A stretch of 64,000 nucleotides of DNA from Favolaschia claudopus (Eukaryota; Basidiomycota; Agaricomycetes; Agaricales; Mycenaceae), in NCBI GenBank assembly GCA_037176885.1, contig JAWWNJ010000001.1, forward strand, positions 1,116,001 through 1,180,000. Direction: 5' to 3'. Below the pieces are notes generated by a model. It searched no databases. It saw nothing but the letters and a program-made list of their open reading frames with translations, and was not told where the DNA came from. Of this stretch, positions 10,707 to 22,554 are shown one piece after another. Made by a program: the position numbers and the translations under genes. The first letter of the stretch is position 1. Each line of letters begins with the position of its first letter.

Positions 10707-11909
10707 ATGTCCGCCGAGTTGCAATCTCGTGTCGCAATCATCGGCGCTGGTATTGGCGGCCTCACCCTTGCACGTATCCTCCAGCTACAAAACAAACCAT
10801 CTCTATCCTTTACTGTCTATGAGTCTGATTCCGACGCCGCCATCCGTGCATCCTTGGGAGGGTCATTGGATCTCAAATACGAGTCTGGTCAGCGAGCCAT
10901 GAAAGATGCTGGTCTACACGCCGAATTTTTGAAGCTCAGCCGTCCTGTTGGGGACCACATGCGTATTCTCGATAAGACGGGAAAAGTGCATCACGAAGAA
11001 ACAGACACGGGGACTGCGTTCTACAACCCGGAAATCGATAGAGCCCAGCTCCGTTCCCTCATCTTGGACTCTCTCAAGCCTGGGACTATTCAATGGGGCT
11101 ACAAGGCCACAGTCGTGCGCAAGGACTCTGTTACCAACAAATACACCATCGAATTCGAGTCGGGGGGCAAGGAAGAAAACGTCGACATCGTCGTCGGTGC
11201 TGACGGCGCCTGGTCTCGCGTACGGCCTTTGGTTTGGCCGGAAGGCAAGCCGATATATAGCGGCATCACGTTCCTCGAGGCCAAGATTAATATGGCAGAA
11301 AACCCCCAGTTTGGACCTCTTGTCGGGCTAGGTGCCATGTTCGCGCTGGGCGATGGCAAGGGGATAATGGCGCAGCACAACTCGGGCGACTTGATGATGC
11401 TTTACTCGGCCGTGCGTGCACCCGAGGAGTGGGCGACGACTTCTGCTGTTGCCCTCGCAGAGACTCCCGCAGAGAAGATTGCTAGAATGCTAGAGCTTTT
11501 CGAAGGCTGGGACGAGTCGTTGCGGGACTTGATTCGCGCTGGGCACGACCCGGTAATGCGTCCCATCTACGCCTTACCCTCCGACGCTCCTCCCCGCTCT
11601 CACGTCGACAACATCGTCCTCATCGGCGATGCAGCACACCTTCAGAGTCCCTTCGCAGGAGAAGGTGTCAACCTTGCCATGGCCGATGCTGCCGATCTGG
11701 CCAAGGCGCTGGCATCGGGAAAGCCGTTGGAGAAGTACGAGAAGCTGATGCGCAATCGCGCCAATTCGATTGCGAAGGAGTCGGCGTCGAATTTGGAGAT
11801 ATTCTTTGGGGACGATGCTGCGCCAGCTGTCGCGAAGCTTTTCAAGTTGCCGCCTGGCGTTGCGTATCTCATCAAGCCATATTACTATATCCGCTCTTTC
11901 TTCGTGTAA
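10707..11909 (+). CDS. FAD-dependent monooxygenase, TetX/aromatic hydroxylase-like
   Basis: Class A flavoprotein monooxygenase of 400 residues in one exon. The Rossmann FAD motif VAIIGAGIGGLTLARIL is at residues 9-25. The DG motif region is VVGADGAWSRVR near residue 165, and the second FAD site LIGDAAHLQSPFAGEGVN near residue 306. This order matches UbiH/PHBH/TetX hydroxylases, which use NAD(P)H and O2 to hydroxylate an organic substrate. There is no membrane anchor or signal peptide. The start at 10707 is the first ATG in frame and places the GxGxxG at the usual distance from the N-terminus. It shares an upstream region with SDR-A. The substrate is not predictable; fungal members often act in secondary metabolism. 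Confidence 0.9.
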   Translation: MSAELQSRVAIIGAGIGGLTLARILQLQNKPSLSFTVYESDSDAAIRASLGGSLDLKYESGQRAMKDAGLHAEFLKLSRPVGDHMRILDKTGKVHHEETDTGTAFYNPEIDRAQLRSLILDSLKPGTIQWGYKATVVRKDSVTNKYTIEFESGGKEENVDIVVGADGAWSRVRPLVWPEGKPIYSGITFLEAKINMAENPQFGPLVGLGAMFALGDGKGIMAQHNSGDLMMLYSAVRAPEEWATTSAVALAETPAEKIARMLELFEGWDESLRDLIRAGHDPVMRPIYALPSDAPPRSHVDNIVLIGDAAHLQSPFAGEGVNLAMADAADLAKALASGKPLEKYEKLMRNRANSIAKESASNLEIFFGDDAAPAVAKLFKLPPGVAYLIKPYYYIRSFFV

Positions 11910-12235
11910 ATCTCAGCATATTCTGTAATTTCGTGCATCTGTAGGTAAGGTGCTTGTAAGAAGTAGAACAATTTTGTGAATGTGCAGGCAAATTTTCGTT
12001 ATGAGGAGCTCTTAAAACTGGGAAGCCTCGAATTTTCTCCTTGAGATCTACTGTCGTCGCGCCACGCTGCGAGAGGTAACCACAAACCTCGCAATCCCTG
12101 CTGCAGGCCTGCTGATCCAGTGGTCCCTGCTCTCAGAATTGTTTCACTGATGTGCTTTGGTCAACCTTCGGCCGAATTTATCGGCCGACAACCCGCTCAG
12201 CGTTCAACGTTCAACCCTTTCCTTTAGCAACCCTC
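11910..12235. other. Intergenic after monooxygenase
   Basis: About 325 bp of 3' flank with no recognisable coding or RNA feature. Confidence 0.5.
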
Positions 12236-12742
12236 ATGTCCGAATCCGCTTTGCCGCCTCCAGTTACGCTACCGCAAGAAATCGTGGAAATTGCAATCGT
12301 TCAGGCCACGCATCCGACAAGCAAAGTCACATACTGACCCTCACCCGTTCCACGAACGGTTACTCAATAAGGAGGGAAGGAATGCCTAATTTGATTCCAT
12401 GGTTCTTCTGGCCCGGAGCCGATAACACCTTCTCTTCCATGGCCCGGTGGCTGTTATCCGCTGAAGGAGCGCGAAATGATTTTTACAATTGATCGATCTC
12501 AAGCCTCGAGAGGATTTTTCGAATCTCGAAATGCTGTTCCTCCACGCCACAACCAACTTTCGAGCTTCCCAGATTCTTCGCGCGTGCAATGGAATTCATA
12601 CTCTTGCGCTTTGCGTTGCGCAGAGAAATCTCACGTTCTATTCCAAATTGACCGAATGCCTTCACGTCGGTTGCCCGCTAAGTGAGCGGTCATTGAACCC
12701 ATGCAGCTGGCTTGGTTCACCGGTATCTCCCATATTGACATG
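12236..12742 (+). pseudogene. F-box protein relic
   Basis: ATG at 12236 opens MSESALPPPVTLPQEIVEIA, which resembles the start of an Agaricomycete F-box domain (LPxEIxxxI), but the frame stops after 33 codons. Further on, another frame (12489-12742) reads FSNLEMLFLHATTNFRASQI and ACNGIHTLALCV, typical of the LRR-like part of these proteins. No set of canonical introns I tried joins the pieces into a whole gene. It is best read as a decayed member of the large F-box family, which has two longer members in this window. Confidence 0.45.
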
Positions 12743-13024
12743 AGTACATGGACACTACATACCCCTCAATTCTTCGTGGCTGCTGGGTTCTTGCACTGCT
12801 CCGCATGAACCACTCCATCCTCGCTCCTCAAGGATAAAGCTATCAGGCGGCGCGTTTATAATTAACTGGATTGTTAGCTCAGTTCTCGGGATTACAAGAT
12901 GATCAGCTTCTACGCTTCATTTCTCTCATGGTATGCCACCAAGCCTCGAATGTCCCTCTACTTCCTAACCCTTTGATTCATTCCTTACCTTGACCACTCA
13001 CACTACAGACAATCCAACAACAGA

Positions 13025-15409
13025 ATGGCTCAAGCCTCTTACGACATCAGCCAACTTCCTGGTGGCTTCGTTTCTCCAGAGTTGACCACCGCGTTCGCGG
13101 AAGGCGAGGCTGTAGACGTCGCCAAATCTATCGCCCCTGCTGTCTTGGAGTTGTTCTCCCACCCCTCGAAAGAGACTCTTAGCTCGCTCTTCCACCCCGA
13201 CGGCTTCTGGCGCGACCATGTCGCTCTCTCCTGGTCTTTGCGCACCTTCCATCCCCTCTTGTACGTTGAATTACATATATACCCACAGGGACCTCATGCG
13301 TCGTCGTGATTCAGAGTCATCTCCCATACACTGTCCCAGCTCATCACCAGAGCCCAAGTCGACCCATCGTCTATTGTCCTTGACGAAGAACACACTCATG
13401 CCATAATATTCCCCAACGATGTTTCCGTCGTCCGCGCTCCATTCACGTTCTGGACGACCAATCCTAGGGCACGATGTAACGCAGCTTTCAAGCTCATTCG
13501 CATGAAGAATGGGGACATTAAAGTACTTACGGTTACAACCGCGCTTCAAGAGTTGGCAGTCGCCCCTTGGCGGAGTCTGCCATTGAATAAATCTGCCGTT
13601 ATGCCGTCTACAATTCCCGCATCGGTGGATGTTCTGGTCGTTGGCGGAGGGTGAATTTATTGCTTGCGTGGCTCTATCGCCCATTGAATCTGTTGCAGAC
13701 ATGGCGGTCTGAGTGTTTCCGCTTACCTCAAGTCTCTCGGTATCAACTTCGCGATGGTAGAGAGAGCACCTGCCATAGGCGATAGCTGGGCCAAGGTGAT
13801 TTCCGTCCGAGTCGTCCCATTGAATCTGAAGGTTTAACAAACCTCAGCGTTATGCCAGCACCACCCTGCACACCACACGTGTATTCAGTGGACTCCCTTT
13901 CATGCCCTTCCCAACAGACTATCCTGAATTCGTTACAGCAAAGCTCATGGCGAAGTATTACGCGATTTATGTGCAAAAGCTCCAACTTCCCGCATTTCCA
14001 AACCGAGACTGTGTGTCGGCCGTCTGGGATGACGAGGAATCGCGATGGACGGTCACGCTGAAAGTCGGAGATGGTACCACTGAGGTCGTCACTGCTCGAC
14101 ACCTCATTTTCGCGGTCGGCATTGGTGGTCGTGTGCCAATCATGCCTGCATTTCCCGGCATGGTGCGTTCGATGGATCTATTATATTTACCTCACCTCTA
14201 ATGAATTTGCTGTAGGATACATTCCACGGCGAATCGCTGCACTCCGCAACGTATACCGACGCGTCTTCGTGGGCTGGAAAGCGCGTCGCCGTTGTGGGAT
14301 CTAGCACTACCGCATGTGATGTCGCGCTGGACTGCGCTCAGGCGGGCACGGAGACAGTGACCATGATACAGCGGGGCCCGACACGCATTTATCCTCCCGA
14401 TCACACGAAAATTACCCTGACCATGTTTTATAACGATAGATCTCCTGCTGAAGCCGGGGACTTGATGACGATGGAGGACCCACTCGTTTTGCAGGCGCCG
14501 CTTAGTTCGTTAGTGCTGGGCCGGATGGCGGAAGAATACGAGTTGCGTCTTGCTTCATCTGTGTTGATTTCGGTTGCCTGACGTTTTTGACAGTCCTGCA
14601 TATCGCGAGGGTTTGCTCAAGGCGGGTTTTCTGGCGACATACAAAGCCTCAGTCCAACACGTACGTCGTCAATTCATCTCGCGTTACAGGGTCTAACACC
14701 CCAATGGCCAACAGCACATATTCTGTCGTGCAGGGGGTCACTACCCTGATGTAAGTTTCCGAGTTCGGTATCAAAACAAAATCTCATTATGTCGATAGGT
14801 CGGTGCCTGCGCTGCTATCATTCGCGGAGAGGCCAGTATACCTACGAGTAGTATCCGCAATTCACCCATTAACGCTTTCGCCTCTCAGATCAAAGTCAAA
14901 TCTGACGCTCTCATTACCGCCATCACACCAACAGGGCTCGAATTTTCAGATGGAACCAAGCTGGAAGTAGACGTCATCGTGTATGCCACAGGGTACGCTC
15001 ATCTTCCGTAGTGTTCTTGCCGCTTCGGATTCCCTCACCTTGACCTCCAGTTATGAGAAAGACGCGCGGAAAACTGTTGCACCAATCATCGGCGCAGACA
15101 AAGCGGCGTCGCTAGAGCCGATATGGGGACTTGACGTGAGTGGGGAAGATATCGATATCTCTTCAACGCAAGCTGATAGGGAAGCACCACAGGCCGAAGG
15201 GGAAATAAATGGATGTTTCCGCCCAACTGGGAACGACCATATTTGGTTCCATGGTGGTGAACTGCAATCAATGCGCTACTACGGGAAGGTGTGCCAGGTG
15301 TTGAATTCCCGTCCCTATCGTCCGCTAACCATCGCCTATGCAGTTCCTCGCCATGCAAATCGCTGCAGAGCTCGCCAAAGTGCGACCAACCCCGTGTCGA
15401 CGGGCGTGA
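13025..15409 (+). CDS. Flavin-containing monooxygenase (FMO/BVMO-like)
   Basis: NADPH- and FAD-dependent monooxygenase with about ten exons and short introns. The N-terminal ~180 residues (from MAQASYDISQLPGGF) form an NTF2/SnoaL-like lead domain often fused to fungal FMOs (DHVALSWSLRTFHPL; VRAPFTFWTTNP). Then the FAD Rossmann motif DVLVVGGG/HGGLSVSAYL, split by an intron; the substrate-side block GLPFMPFPTDYPEF; the NADPH site VAVVGSSTTACDVALD; and the C-terminal YATGY signature, again split by an intron (14995-15052). The last exon ends AELAKVRPTP and stops at 15407-15409. One intron near 14541 uses a weak donor (GTTGCG) but keeps the frame (EEYD/PAYREGL). Part of the oxidoreductase-rich left end. 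Substrate unknown. Confidence 0.85.
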
Positions 15410-15591
15410 TCCTCCCTCAGCCTGTAAACTATAGTCAAGCGAAGCGCCCTTCACTCCGCATGCAACGAGTAAGAAAGTATCATGACAGCTACATTCGTTC
15501 TTGAAAGTCCGTGGGTTACAAATTGGGTAGGCGTAAGAGGCATTAAATATATACTGGAATATAGATGGATGGATGAATGTCATTACCGTCT

Positions 15592-17395
15592 CTAATTCTT
15601 CCCGAAAGCACCAGGTATATGCTCCGACCCAGCCTCATACTGCGGCGGCTCGTCCTGATTCATCACATTCAACGACTGGCGATGTGACCGCGGGCCCCTG
15701 GGTGACGTCGGGCTCCGTGGACTCTCCATCGAAGATGCGGAAGCTTGCGGCTGTGGCAGCGCTTTCTCAGCCTGAGGGAAATACCCACCCGTCTCCAACG
15801 GCGGCACACTATTCGCTCCGTACCCATTCCCCTGCGGCGGCGTCATCGTCGGCTGCGTGTGCGGCGAATACTGCGATTGCGGGTTCGAACTTTGCCCACC
15901 GTACGCCGATTGCGGGTACTGCGACTGTGGCGTGTAATACGCCGAAGACGTCTGCCCGCCTGCAGCCGCTTCGTCGTACGGATCGTACTGCGAATACTCG
16001 CCACCGTGGTGCGAGACGGCAGAATGGTAGGACGTGCCACGGGCTGCGTGTCCACCTGCGACGCCGAGATACGGGTTGGACATGGACGAGGCGTCGCGGG
16101 GGGCATGGCCTGGAACACCCAAATACGGGTTCGACGGCTCGCGTGGGGCGTGGGCTGCAGCAACGCCGAGATACGGGTTGGGATCGGCGTAGTGCTGCGG
16201 CTGCGGGGCATATTGCTGGGCCGGCGACATCATGCGCTCTGGCGGAGGCGTGGTGTGGTATTGCTGTGGAGGTGGTGTGGAGTTGTATTGATGAGGCGGG
16301 GACATGGTGTGCTGCGGCACGGGCGGGGTGGAATTATATTGCTGAGCGGGGTACGCGCTCTGCTGCCCAGGCGGATGGTAGCTGTACGTCGAGGGCGCGT
16401 AATTCGACGGCGGATATTGGCGTTGAGGCGCAGGGGGATAGGCATTATTGTTATTATTACTGTACCCCGCGTTGTCGTCGTTGTAATATTGATCGACTGC
16501 CCGGTGGCCCGGAGTGCCCTGAACGTATCCCCCGGGTGTAGCAGGCTTGTCGGTGTACACGTTGTTACCATCGTCGAATGCGGTCGTTGTAAGCGGCTGG
16601 CTCTCGTGGAATGCCGGCAGGCCGCCCTCGCTCGCCTTTTGACGCGCTTTGCGGTCCGCCTCGGCCTTGACCGCATCGAGTCGCATTTGGTCGCCAGCGC
16701 CAGGGGGAGGAGGTTCCTGGCGTCTGTCCCAATCGCCTCGCTTGCTGCGGTTGGAAATGCAGCAGCGGCCCAGGGTGTAGAAGCAGCCGCTGAAAAAGAG
16801 AAGGATCCAGGCGGCGAGGGTCAGCCAGATGGCGTTTCCCATAGACGCGGACCCGACGGCGTTGATGCGGGATTTCGCGACGAAAAACAGCACGAGATCG
16901 AAGATGAACGCGGCGAGGGCAACTGCGGCGGCGAAACCAGATATGCAGGTGCTACAGCATGCCATGGACATTTCGCGAACATGGGCCAGCAAGCCGAACA
17001 CAGCAGAACCAGCCGCAAGGGCGAGGGCGACGATATGCAACACCAGAGCATAGGTCAGCCATTTGACCACGACATTGGGTATATTGATGTTGAGGGGGAG
17101 GTCAATTAGACTGTTTATGTCTACTCCAGTCAATATTGAGTCTCAAAACACTCGAAATCGGCGCACCGAGTTCATATCCGACGGTTGGGCTCGAACAAGT
17201 GGTATTACCGCTCACTTCAATGCAATAACCCAAAGTGCCGAAAGTGATTGCGCCGGAGACGCCGCTGACAGAGATATCTGCTTTGAGGAAGAAAACAGAC
17301 TTGAAGTAAGGCACACAAAACGAGACAACGGCGAGAAGGGCGGTGGCGATGGTGGTGAGAATGAAGCCAGGGGTGGCGGGACGAATGCAGCCCAT
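15592..17395 (-). CDS. PalI/RIM9-like pH-response membrane protein (SUR7/PalI family)
   Basis: Two exons (17167-17395 and 15592-17123) encode 586 residues. PalI/Rim9 helps the 7-TM sensor PalH at the plasma membrane in ambient alkaline-pH signalling. TM1 is at the N-terminus (PGFILTTIATALLAVVSFCV). A short extracellular loop with Cys residues follows (GYCIEVSGNTTCSSP), then three TM segments (TYALVLHIVALALAAGSAV; FAAAVALAAFIFDLVLFFV; IWLTLAAWILLFFSGCFYTL) and a Cys-rich juxtamembrane CCISNR. The long cytoplasmic tail is Pro/Gln/Tyr-rich with three copies of NPYLGV at roughly 18-residue spacing. It ends tail-to-tail with the FMO gene, 180 bp away. Long Arg-rich frames on the plus strand here are shadows of this tail. 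Confidence 0.85.
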
Positions 17396-19034
17396 TCTTT
17401 GAGGCTAAAAGCGCCGGTGAAAGAAGGGGAATTGGGGCTAGCAAGCGTTTAAGCGGTGAAGAAGATGTGGAAAAGAAAGAGCAAGGTACAGCCGGCGGCG
17501 TGACGCCGCCGGCGTCACCGTCGGCGGCGGTGCACTTCACATCATTTACCTAATCGCCGACGCTCTTGTTTCGCTCAAATCTCTTCAACCGACATTATTT
17601 TACTCTAGAGACTCGCTGTAGTTATCGACACTTCTGGCTCTTCTGCGCTGCGATCTACTATAGATTTGCTTCGCTCAACGTCGAGTCTGCACTGCGCAGC
17701 AACGGGAGTACCAAGAAATTACACAGCCCGGGTCCCGAGCGGGAAAAACATGTGCAGAGCCAGCAAGAGTGCAATTTCCAGGATAATTTCTCTTCCAGTA
17801 TTCAAAGAACCGTCTCGCAATTGGAAAGCCAGGCGTATCTCGTCTATCTTGCAAGCTGAAAGGACGTTCGTTAACTGCCATATCGCATTACCACTCAAGG
17901 CTTCCTCGCGTCATGGACCTTTCCACGTACGGACTCGTCCAGTCATGCTAATAGAACTCGAATTTGATGAACAGAATCGCATCTTCCTCTTTTTCTTGTG
18001 CTGCACGTTGTGCACGACGCGTTCATACGAATGAAAAGGTCCAGCCATTGTCTCTGTATCTACCCTAGTATGATTTCTCAGGGTTCAAGCGAGTAACAAA
18101 ACTGACCTCGGACAGGCATCCAGCAAGACCAGGAAGGAAGGTTCCGCGGTCCATTATTCATAAAGTCTCATTTCTATCAGACCAAAGCGCCGAGAGCATT
18201 CGTACCGTACAAGTGATGGGAACGAGCTGAGACACACGTTTGTACACAATCCCACTCACTCTATCCTTCTGTCCCGGACACTTAGACAGCACCCAGGTCT
18301 ATTGCGTCGACAGAGCTGGTTAGAAATCGCGCTTGTTAGGAAAGCGGGAGGCGCCTTGGAATCGCCTCCTATGTCTCTCCTAGCTTTGATAGCTAACGGT
18401 AATTCGCAAGCTCAGACACTAAAGAACATACTTATATAGCGTTGGCTTGACATTGCATAATAAGTTCTCCAGGTCACTACATTGGACAATAAACACCGAG
18501 TGGGGTCGGCGCACCTCCATGATAAAAAGAGTTCTGTCAGAACGTCGGCTCAGCCCTGGCCTGGCGCCAGGATACGCCGTCGTACAGAGACCAGGTGCCC
18601 GATGGGCTGAGTATGTACCACCAACCGTCACGCGCCTTCCTCGGCTCGACCATTCTTGGATCCATCGCGCCAACTCCAACGCTAATGAAGCATCAGTTCA
18701 GGATCGGATCGAAACATTAACAATAACACGGACGGGAGGGGGCTTCCAGACCTGGTTGAACTCGCGGGCGGCGGCGCTCGCCTGATCTCTTGATGTTCAA
18801 ATTTGACTCTGTAATCTGAAGCCAGTTTTAGCGGTCAATGCTCATTGCTTAGGCTAAGTACATGATAGAGCCGTTCTGTGAATGCGACCTGACGTCTATG
18901 TAAGTGGACGATAAAGATTGCCGCATTCAAGTTGCAAATTGAAAGAAGTTCAGAACTGAAGCCGGCGAATGACTTGATGACCGGCCGGACCTTCAGCCGG
19001 ACACCCACACACGCCCACTATCCATGACTTGCGG
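17396..19034. other. Intergenic, PalI and kinase promoters
   Basis: About 1.6 kb between two divergent genes. It contains a strong GC palindrome (annotated separately) close to the PalI gene. Two overlapping frames at 18419-18785 on opposite strands have no recognisable domain and I do not call them. Nothing else is supported. Confidence 0.5.
17491..17518. promoter_or_regulatory. Overlapping GC-rich palindromes upstream of PalI-like gene
   Basis: GCCGGCGGCG-TGA-CGCCGCCGGC (17491-17513) is a perfect 10-bp stem. It overlaps GTGACGCCG-C-CGGCGTCAC (17500-17518), a perfect 9-bp stem. They lie about 95-125 bp upstream of the PalI-like start on the minus strand, a usual distance for a transcription-factor site. 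The factor is unknown; it is not the PacC site GCCARG. Confidence 0.4.
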
Positions 19035-20316
19035 ATGACGACTCCGCCCGTCGAATACGAGAGCAAAACCAGGTTCTTGAGAGCACTCGATCATTTTTGG
19101 GTCAAGAACCAACCATTCTTACTTTCCGTTGGATTCAAATTACGACCCCGATACGACCCTGATTGGGTTCCAACTGGCGAGAATGAGGATCGGATGTGGG
19201 GTTTGGTAGGTCCTGACACGCCACGAGAACTAATCTTATCATATTTTTTACAGAACCGCGATGTTCTTGACGCCATTCGTATTCACGAGGGCAAAAAGGT
19301 TGTGTTGAAAAGAGTGGACACCGATTCCGATGAGCTGAAAATCATACAATACCTTTCACAAATCGATGATTCGCGCAATCATACTATTCCTTTGCTCGGA
19401 ATTATTCCATTACCGCCAGATAATGCTTCGTCGTTGCTGGTTATGCCATATACTCGGCAGTTCGATCATCCACCTTTCCATTGCCGTGCTGAATTTGTTG
19501 AGCTCATGCGCCAGTATCTGGAGGTACATGATGATCCAACTTGTAAGAAAACCAAGTACTCACGACTTACCACAGGGACTTCAATTCATGCACGATAACA
19601 ATGTAGCTCATTTGTAAGAGATTTCTGTACCATTTTTGCTGATTACGGCTCACATGGCACTCGATAGCGATATAGCTCCCCAGAACCTCATGATGGACGA
19701 ATCTCGGGTGGTCCCCGCGGGATCGCATTTTCGTAAACCTCGGTCGCACACCGGTATTCCGGGCATTTTCTCCTGGAGGAACCGTTGCTCTGTGGGACCT
19801 GTGGAGTATTATTACATCGACTTCGGGCTCTCCAAGTATTACCCGGGGGCAGGGAAACTGCATTGAACAAAGGCACCTTGCGCACATTCACAATGATCCC
19901 AGAATTGTCATTGACTGTGCCATACAACCCATTCAAAGTGGACGTCTTCCAATTGGGATTGACAATGCGACGATTGATAAGGGTACGAGTAGTTTCTCGA
20001 CATCGTGTGTTGCTTTGACACCGGACAGAAATATCCAGCATTAAGGGCTTTCCGACCTGTAGCGGATAGCATGACAAGTCGGAACCCACAGGACCGTCCT
20101 GAACCTGCTGATTCCCTGGCGAAATTGAACATTATTGCGGCAAAGATGTCTGCAAGAAAACTCAAAACACCTATGTTGGTGAAGGAAGGGCAGCTCACTT
20201 ACATGGCGCAGACAGTAATCAGTCTTTTTCGAAATGGATACCCGCCCACAGAGCGCTACGAGGACTTGGGATACACTACATGGGTGGATCGGGTGTTTGG
20301 TATTTTTGGCATGTAA
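19035..20316 (+). CDS. Fungal protein kinase-like gene with one frame break
   Basis: Agaricomycete-type kinase. The start is ATG at 19035 (MTTPPVEYESKTRF). An intron at 19206-19253 leads to VLDAIRIHEGKKVVLKRV, holding the ATP-site Lys. Later exons give GLQFMHDNNVAH and then DIAPQNLMMD (catalytic-loop Asp; the usual HRD Arg appears as Phe), and YYYIDFGLSKYY (DFG). The conserved tail is PYNPFKVDVFQLG, an intron, then KYPALRAFRPVADSMTSRNP and RPEPADSLAKL. After DFG the frame changes by one base near 19847-19853, in CCCGGGGGC; one extra C or G would restore it. The break therefore may be an assembly error or a real inactivating change. No partner is suggested by the neighbours. Confidence 0.7.
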
Positions 20317-20619
20317 TGCCGACGCTCAGGTAAATAGCCCCTGCCGGATGAGACTCATTCTTCATCATGTGTATGCTTATCAGCTGGTCGCACGAAATCC
20401 GCTTTGATAACTTTCCGTGTTCCTCATTCTTAATCCGATTGTTGAGTTGAGCGGCCCATGATTGCGTTAGGTTCCAAGGACGTCAGCCTGAAGGCAAACC
20501 GACACTCACTGTAAGTACATCTGCTACATGGACAACAATACCGCGAAAGCGTAAGATAACACACTGATGTGCGATAATAATTTGAACAAACATACACCCT
20601 ACCATGCATTCAGGACAGA
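20317..20619. other. Short convergent intergenic region
   Basis: About 300 bp between the kinase stop and the transcription-factor stop. It should hold the two 3' UTRs; no other feature is seen. Confidence 0.5.
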
Positions 20620-22554
20620 TCACTCCGCGTCCCGAATATGTTCGACCAATGTGCGATAGAGGTCTTGAATCCGATCTACGTGAAAATCTGGACACTGTTG
20701 AGCTGCTGGTGGAAACGAGTTCAATTCGAAACGCACACGTTATGGGACAGGTTATGGAATATCTTCGCATCGCATCAATCCCGCGCTCGAATACTTCGCG
20801 CAGCTCATCATGTGCACCGTTCTGCTCCTCGATACGGATGTCTTCCAAGACAACGTGGCACGCGGCGGCCCACACTGGCTATAGACTCATGAGTGATGGT
20901 AATATCTAGCTTAGAGGTACGCACGGCGATGACCGGGTTGATATAGGCCTGACTTGAAGCATGTGCTGTGGCAGCAACATGGAGAACGCCCTTGGCCGCA
21001 TCAAGTTGCTTCTGGTGAGAGACCGCATTGTTTTTCAACGGCGCATGGAGCTGTATTGCAGCAGAGTGCGCGATGCTGCAACATACGATGTACGGATGCG
21101 GATTTGATTCTTCATCCATAAGCATAGTGACAGCACATCGAAAAGCATCGATGTGCTCGTCAAGAGCATTGAACGCGCTATGAAACTCTGTTGAGTTCTG
21201 AGAGGCATCTACCTTTTCCGTGAGTGGATTCTCAAAAGTGAACCGAAAGGCGAGGAATGGTACAGACCAGGATTCTTGCCAGCCACGAGAGTGTTGGCTT
21301 GTTTCCAAAAAGAGACCGCTCTTGCCAGGAGCAACTCCGGTGACATCATTTTCGTGGTTGGAAGGTCTGTCGTCTCGAGTGGACAACAACTGACAAGAGC
21401 GCTGTTTAAGTTGGCTTGAGTTCCAAGTGCGAGAGCCCAGGATGCATCCAACGTGAAAATGGCCCAACAAGCTCCAAATCGTTCAATTTCGTCCGGACCC
21501 AGTCGACCTGGATCCAAAAATCGATTTGGGGCCGCGGAAAAAGTCTCATGCAGACCGCTGCTCAAAGCAAGGGAGACTGCCGCCGCAGTGTGATACCCTC
21601 CTTCGATGAACTTTCCTGCTGAGAAGAAATATGTGGCCAGGATTATTTCAGCCTGGAGTCCGTGAAAAGCTTTCCGAGGATGAAGGCCGGAGAGTGAAGA
21701 AGGAAGAGCTGCAAGTGCACGATCCAGAAACGCCTTCTCGTGCGATTTCAGAGCCGGGGAGGGAGAAAGCAGGATACCGGCAAGGTACACTGCAGCTAGA
21801 AGGGCGTGAGCGGGGCGCGAGTGATTTCCTAAGGGCAGTGGAAGTAGAGCGTCTCTGCGAAATTGCTCCGGGTTGAGGAAAAAACCCCAGTCCGATCTGT
21901 ACGACAAAAAGGTGTCGATGCTGAAAAAGACTAAATGCGATTTGTGGTGATGGAGGAGCGATTTACCTACAGAGTTTCAGCCATATGCCTCGGAGGCTCA
22001 TCAGCATTCCACCAAGTATCAGTAAGGCTAGTATCAGACGTTGTGGTCTCTGATTTAATGAATGCGCTGGGTGGTCTCGAAAGCACCGGCTCGACGTTCA
22101 TTGTGTCCAGTATTTGGTGAAGTCCAGGCATTCGAGCTGGATTGGGGGCCGGCCATGCGTACGGGTTATGAAGCAAAATTGAAGAGGTACCAGCGTCCGG
22201 ATGCTCTAGTTGATGGATGCGGTTCTCGATCCGAATGATATCTTCTTCCAGTATCTCCGCTCTCGAACGCCCAAGATTGTATGTGTATTCGCAGTCCTCC
22301 TCGCGGGAAGCGCGCAGACACGGTCCACAGACGGGCTGCCTGGGAAGAGACGAGATGAGAAGAGATTTTTAGTTACGATCTTCCAAGCCAACACACTGTC
22401 CATCGCATCGCTAAAAACAACGTGAGCTGCGGAATGTGGCTTCATCCAAGACTCTTTTCACCTGCTTGCGGTGCCTACAATGATAACACGCTTGATTCCG
22501 GCGTAGTGCGGATGACCTTGAATCGGCAGATGAGGGACAACCTTCGAAATTCAT
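20620..22554 (-). CDS. Zn(2)Cys(6) fungal transcription factor
   Basis: Nuclear DNA-binding regulator. The start is ATG at 22554 (MNFEGCPSSADSR). Three exons build the binuclear zinc cluster ACYHCRHRKQ / RCDG / QQPVCGPCLR..CEYTY with all six Cys, followed by a coiled linker EILEEDIIRIENRIHQLE. The middle homology region has FLNPEQFRRDAL, HPALLAAVYLAGILL-like helices, GGYHTAAAVSLALSSGLH and DEIERFGACWAIFTLDASWA. The C-terminal exons read EFHSAFNALDEHIDAFRCAV and end in VDRIQDLYRTLVEHIRDAE, stop at 20620. A phase-1 intron with donor GTCTGT (near 21270) is needed to keep frame. Target genes unknown. Confidence 0.82.

Noticed and set aside
15745..17109. 454-residue open frame on the plus strand
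   Set aside because: Arg/Val-rich shadow antisense to the PalI-like gene, whose TM domain and tail explain the sequence.
18419..18785. Overlapping frames on both strands (86 and 112 codons)
   Set aside because: No recognisable motif or supporting splice structure; overlap of both strands argues for chance.
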